Below are positions 5,705-8,577 of a stretch of 8,577 bases of DNA, piece after piece. The DNA is from UBA2233 sp002347965 [NCBI: Nitrospirae bacterium UBA2233]. GTDB lineage: Bacteria; UBA2233. Under the pieces are notes generated by a model. The model was not told the origin of the DNA. It was given only the letters and a program-made list of their open reading frames with translations, and did not search any database. The number at the start of each line of letters is the position of its first letter. Position 1 is the first letter of the stretch. Location of the stretch: assembly GCA_002347965.1 (NCBI GenBank), contig DDYN01000025.1:1-8577 (forward strand), given 5' to 3'. A program made the translations under genes and the position numbers.

Positions 5705-5736
5705 ATGATAGCATATTGCCCACCCCTATGGCATAG
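5705..5736 (-). promoter_or_regulatory. Probable kinase promoter with extended -10 and a small palindrome at -35
   Basis: On the minus strand TGC-TATCAT (5713-5705) is a good extended -10 box. The hexamer 17 bases upstream is TGCCAT, a poor -35, which is usual with an extended -10. That -35 lies in CTATGCCATAG (5736-5726), an 11-base palindrome that could be an operator half-site pair. Transcription would start near 5698, within the self-complementary TGCATGCA (5697-5704), about 30 bases before the start codon. Confidence 0.42.
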
Positions 5737-5854
5737 AAAAGCGGCAAACATAGGACCACAAGATCCCCAAGGAGCTCTGCGCCAAAGGCCACGAGATGGA
5801 TGGTGAGAGGATGCGCCGCGTGAATATAAAAATGAGTCCTGAGCCCAGGCCGGT

Positions 5855-8577
5855 TCAATAGCGGATGGGGAGCCGTGTCGTGATTATAACTTCGACCGCG
5901 TGCTCCTGACGATCGTCTACTATGGGAATGACGTTGTCTAGGCGTTCCACGCCATCGACTGTCATGCGCATCGTGCCACCCTGCGCAGGATCTGGGATGC
6001 TAGCTTGCGAGACGGCGATACGATAAACGGTCTCGCGGTAGCGGTAGTGGATCTTGAACCCAGGCCAGTCGGCGGGCAGACAGGGTGCCAGATGCAGCTT
6101 GTCTGCTTCGAGCCTCAAACCGAGCAGCGATTCCACGATGAGGCGGTACATCCATCCGGCCGACCCGGTATACCAGCTCCAGCCGCCGCGGCCGATGTGC
6201 GGCGCGACAGCATAGACGTCGGCGGCGACGACGTACGGTTCCACCTTGTAGGTGGCGACACCCTGTGGCGAACGCGTATGGTTAGCCGGGTTGATCATCG
6301 TCAACAACTCCCAGGCGCGCTCGCTATCTCCCAAGGCGGCAAACGCCATCGCGGCCCAGATCGCACCATGGGTGTACTGCCCTCCGTTCTCCCGCACTCC
6401 GGGCACGTAGCCGCGGATGTAGCCTGGATCCAGGTTTGATTTATCGAAGGGCGGATTAAGCAGCTGCACAAGCCGGTAATCCCGCCGCACCAGATGCTCG
6501 TTGACAGCTTTCATGGCTAAGCGCGAACGCGTCGCATCGCCCGTCCCCGACAGCACCGACCAGCTCTGCGAGATAGAATCAATCCGGCATTCGGCGTTGC
6601 CCGCCGAACCCAGCGGCGTGCCATCGTCAAACCAGGCGCGGCGGTACCACGCGCCATCCCAGGCGTGCTGCTCGATGTTCTGACGCAACTGCTCTGCCTG
6701 TGCCAAACAAAGTTCGGCGAAGGACGTATCGCCTCGCGAGCGCGCCACCTCGGCGAACTGCTTGAGCACCGTGCACAAAAAGAAGCCCAGCCAGACGCTC
6801 TCGCCCCGGCCCTGCATTCCCACCAGATTCATGCCATCGTTCCAGTCGCCGCTACCGATCAGCGGCAGGCCGTGCTCGCCGAAGCACAGCCCGTGGCGGA
6901 TGGCGCGCACGCAGTGCTCGTACAGGCTGGCCGCCTCGGTTGAGCAGCCCGGCAGGTCGTAGTAAGAATCATCCTCCGGGTTGACCGGGCGGCCCTCCAG
7001 GAAGGACACGGGCTCGTCGAGCACCCCGGTGTCGCCACTGCTGGTCGCATAGCGGCACACCGCCAACGGCAGCCACAGGTAGTCATCCGAACAATGCGTT
7101 CGCACGCCCCGGCCGGATGGCGGATGCCACCAGTGCTGGACATCGCCCTGCGAGAATTGCCGGCTGGCGCACAGCAGCAAGTGCGCCCGCACCAGGCCGG
7201 GCTCGGCATGAACAAGCGCCATCACGTCCTGCAGCTGGTCGCGAAAGCCGAAGGCGCCGCCCGATTGGTAGTAGCTGCTACGCGCCCAGATACGACAGGC
7301 GAGAGTCTGGTACATGAGCCAGCCGTTGGCCAGCACGTTGACCGAAGCGTCGGGGGTTTCGACCTGCACCGCGCCCAGCGTGTGGTTCCAGTACTGCCAC
7401 ACCGCTTCGAGCGCGCCGCGCGCGGCCGCGGCGCCGCGGAAACGCTGCACCAGCGCGTCGACATCATCGGCATTGCGCCCGACGCCGAGCCGAAAGACAA
7501 TCTCACGCTCCTGACCGTCGGCAAGGTCAAAAATCACCTGGATCGCGCCGCAGGGATCCAGGCCAGCGCCTACCTTGCCGGACAGGCGGGCGCGGTGCAT
7601 CGCGGCAGGATCGCGCAGCGTGCCGTTACGGCCGAGAAATTCCGTGCGATCGCCGCTCAGCCTACGCGCCGGGTCATCGACGTCGAAGAAGGCCACCCGC
7701 TCGGCAAACTCGGTATTGTAGGGGTTGCGTGCGCACAGCGCGCCGGTGTTGGGATTGATCTCGGTGATCACGTGCATGGCAGATTTTGGCGGCAGATCCC
7801 CAAGAACCCACTCTAGATAGCCGGTCGCAGAGAGCTTGCGCGCCCGGCCCGAGGTGTTGCGTACCTTCAGCACCGAGAACTTGACCGCCGCGTCTGTGGC
7901 CACGTAGACCCAAAGTTCCGAGCGGATACCGTGGCTGACGTGCTCGAACACGCTGTAGCCAAAGCCATGCCGGATGACGTAGGCGCTCCCCGCGCGTGCC
8001 GGCAAGGGCGTAGGGGACCAGAAGCGGCCGGTCTCTTCATCGCGTAGGAAGAGCGCCTCGCCGCTGCCATCGCTCACCGGGTCGTTATACCAGGGGGTGA
8101 GGCGGAATTCGTGGGCATTCTCGCTCCAGGTGTAAGCGACACCGCCCTCCGAGACGACGGTGCCGAAGTGCGGATTGGCCAGCACGTTCACCCAGGGCGC
8201 GGGTGTGACCTCGCCGGCCGCCAGCGCAAGGACATATTCGCGCCCGTCGGGGGTGAAGCCACCCAGCCCGTTGGCCAGAATCAGATCGCGCCGCGTGAGC
8301 GCGATGTCGATGGTTTGGTCGGATTCGGGACCGGACGGGTGGCTTGGCGTAAACCTCGGCGCGCGCGGCTCCACCGGCCCGCGACGGTTGAGCTGTTCCG
8401 CCAGGGTACCGCGGTCGTCAATGATCACGGCGCGCGCGACCGACTGGAACAGGATGCGATCCTCGGCGGAAATCTGCTCTGCCGAACGCACGAAGATGCC
8501 GCCCGGTCGATCGATCACGCTCGCCTCGATGCCCGAGGCGATCAGTCCCATGATCTGGTCTTGCAGTTGCTGGCGAT
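5855..8577 (-). CDS. ndvB: Cyclic beta-1,2-glucan synthase, C-terminal GH94-like part (5' end outside window)
   Basis: About 907 codons remain open to the right edge; the ATG at 8551 is internal, since RQQLQDQI precedes it in frame. Full proteins of this family (NdvB/ChvB/Cgs) are about 2,800 residues: membrane GT84 synthase first, then the C-terminal GH94 phosphorylase-like module seen here, which in Brucella trims the glucan and sets ring size. The product is periplasmic cyclic beta-1,2-glucan, used in osmoadaptation and host contact. Visible hallmarks are LANGLGGF (near 8260-8280, start of the beta-sandwich), GFRDQLQDVMAL (about 7217-7252), HWWHPPSGRGVRTHCSDDYLW (coded just before and after 7100), GSGDWNDGMN (6827-6853, carrying the general-acid aspartate), GVRENGGQYTHGAIW (about 6360-6404) and SWYTGSAGWMYR (about 6147-6182), the last two matching phosphate-site motifs of GH94 phosphorylases. 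I see no lost motif. Codon use is CGN-rich with only about 11 lysines, unlike the neighbouring genes. Confidence 0.9.
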   Translation of the reverse strand, partial: RQQLQDQIMGLIASGIEASVIDRPGGIFVRSAEQISAEDRILFQSVARAVIIDDRGTLAEQLNRRGPVEPRAPRFTPSHPSGPESDQTIDIALTRRDLILANGLGGFTPDGREYVLALAAGEVTPAPWVNVLANPHFGTVVSEGGVAYTWSENAHEFRLTPWYNDPVSDGSGEALFLRDEETGRFWSPTPLPARAGSAYVIRHGFGYSVFEHVSHGIRSELWVYVATDAAVKFSVLKVRNTSGRARKLSATGYLEWVLGDLPPKSAMHVITEINPNTGALCARNPYNTEFAERVAFFDVDDPARRLSGDRTEFLGRNGTLRDPAAMHRARLSGKVGAGLDPCGAIQVIFDLADGQEREIVFRLGVGRNADDVDALVQRFRGAAAARGALEAVWQYWNHTLGAVQVETPDASVNVLANGWLMYQTLACRIWARSSYYQSGGAFGFRDQLQDVMALVHAEPGLVRAHLLLCASRQFSQGDVQHWWHPPSGRGVRTHCSDDYLWLPLAVCRYATSSGDTGVLDEPVSFLEGRPVNPEDDSYYDLPGCSTEAASLYEHCVRAIRHGLCFGEHGLPLIGSGDWNDGMNLVGMQGRGESVWLGFFLCTVLKQFAEVARSRGDTSFAELCLAQAEQLRQNIEQHAWDGAWYRRAWFDDGTPLGSAGNAECRIDSISQSWSVLSGTGDATRSRLAMKAVNEHLVRRDYRLVQLLNPPFDKSNLDPGYIRGYVPGVRENGGQYTHGAIWAAMAFAALGDSERAWELLTMINPANHTRSPQGVATYKVEPYVVAADVYAVAPHIGRGGWSWYTGSAGWMYRLIVESLLGLRLEADKLHLAPCLPADWPGFKIHYRYRETVYRIAVSQASIPDPAQGGTMRMTVDGVERLDNVIPIVDDRQEHAVEVIITTRLPIRY

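Noticed and set aside
5828-5855. Rho-independent terminator after the glucan synthase (CCTG-GGCT-CAGG then a T-run)
   Set aside because: A 4-bp stem with several bases before the T-run; suggestive but not sufficient.
7094-7816. 240-codon plus-strand frame
   Set aside because: It is a GC-rich shadow of the glucan synthase gene, which has clear family motifs throughout the same stretch.

Overview
The window is bacterial DNA with every supported gene on the minus strand. In order of transcription (right to left) they are: the C-terminal third of a cyclic beta-1,2-glucan synthase (8577-5855, 5' end outside the window), an FGGY kinase of glycerol-kinase type (5669-4095), a C-factor-like short-chain dehydrogenase (3967-3272), a Rieske ferredoxin (3169-2858), a TenA-family protein with an apparent Tat signal (2838-2050), a repeat-bearing intergenic stretch of about 970 bases (2049-1078), and the N-terminal part of a CHASE4-HAMP membrane receptor (1077-1, C-terminal end outside the window).

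The cyclic glucan synthase, Tat-type export signal and periplasmic sensor domain suggest a Gram-negative (diderm) bacterium of fairly high G+C. I cannot name a lineage. The glucan synthase looks compositionally different from everything to its left: its arginines are mostly CGN codons and it has very little lysine, while the other genes use AGG often and are lysine-rich. A transfer boundary near 5700-5860 is possible.

The clearest functional unit is the Rieske-tenA pair. The genes are 19 bases apart, with an AAGGAGG ribosome site in the gap before a GTG start. The TenA protein keeps every catalytic position of Bacillus subtilis TenA at a constant offset of +42, and those extra 42 residues carry a twin-arginine motif and a hydrophobic stretch. 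This would place a thiamin-salvage enzyme outside the cytoplasm. The kinase matches the GlpK backbone but lacks two of the glycerol-binding residues and has an insertion of about 25 residues; in this it resembles the poorly understood GK5 branch more than true glycerol kinase. The receptor gene at the left edge is an uninterrupted 359-codon reading frame open to the window end, preceded by a leader with four copies (one degenerate) of a GC-rich hairpin repeat, a possible promoter, and an inverted-repeat element of about 103 bases.

No rRNA, tRNA, CRISPR array, intact insertion sequence or origin was seen.
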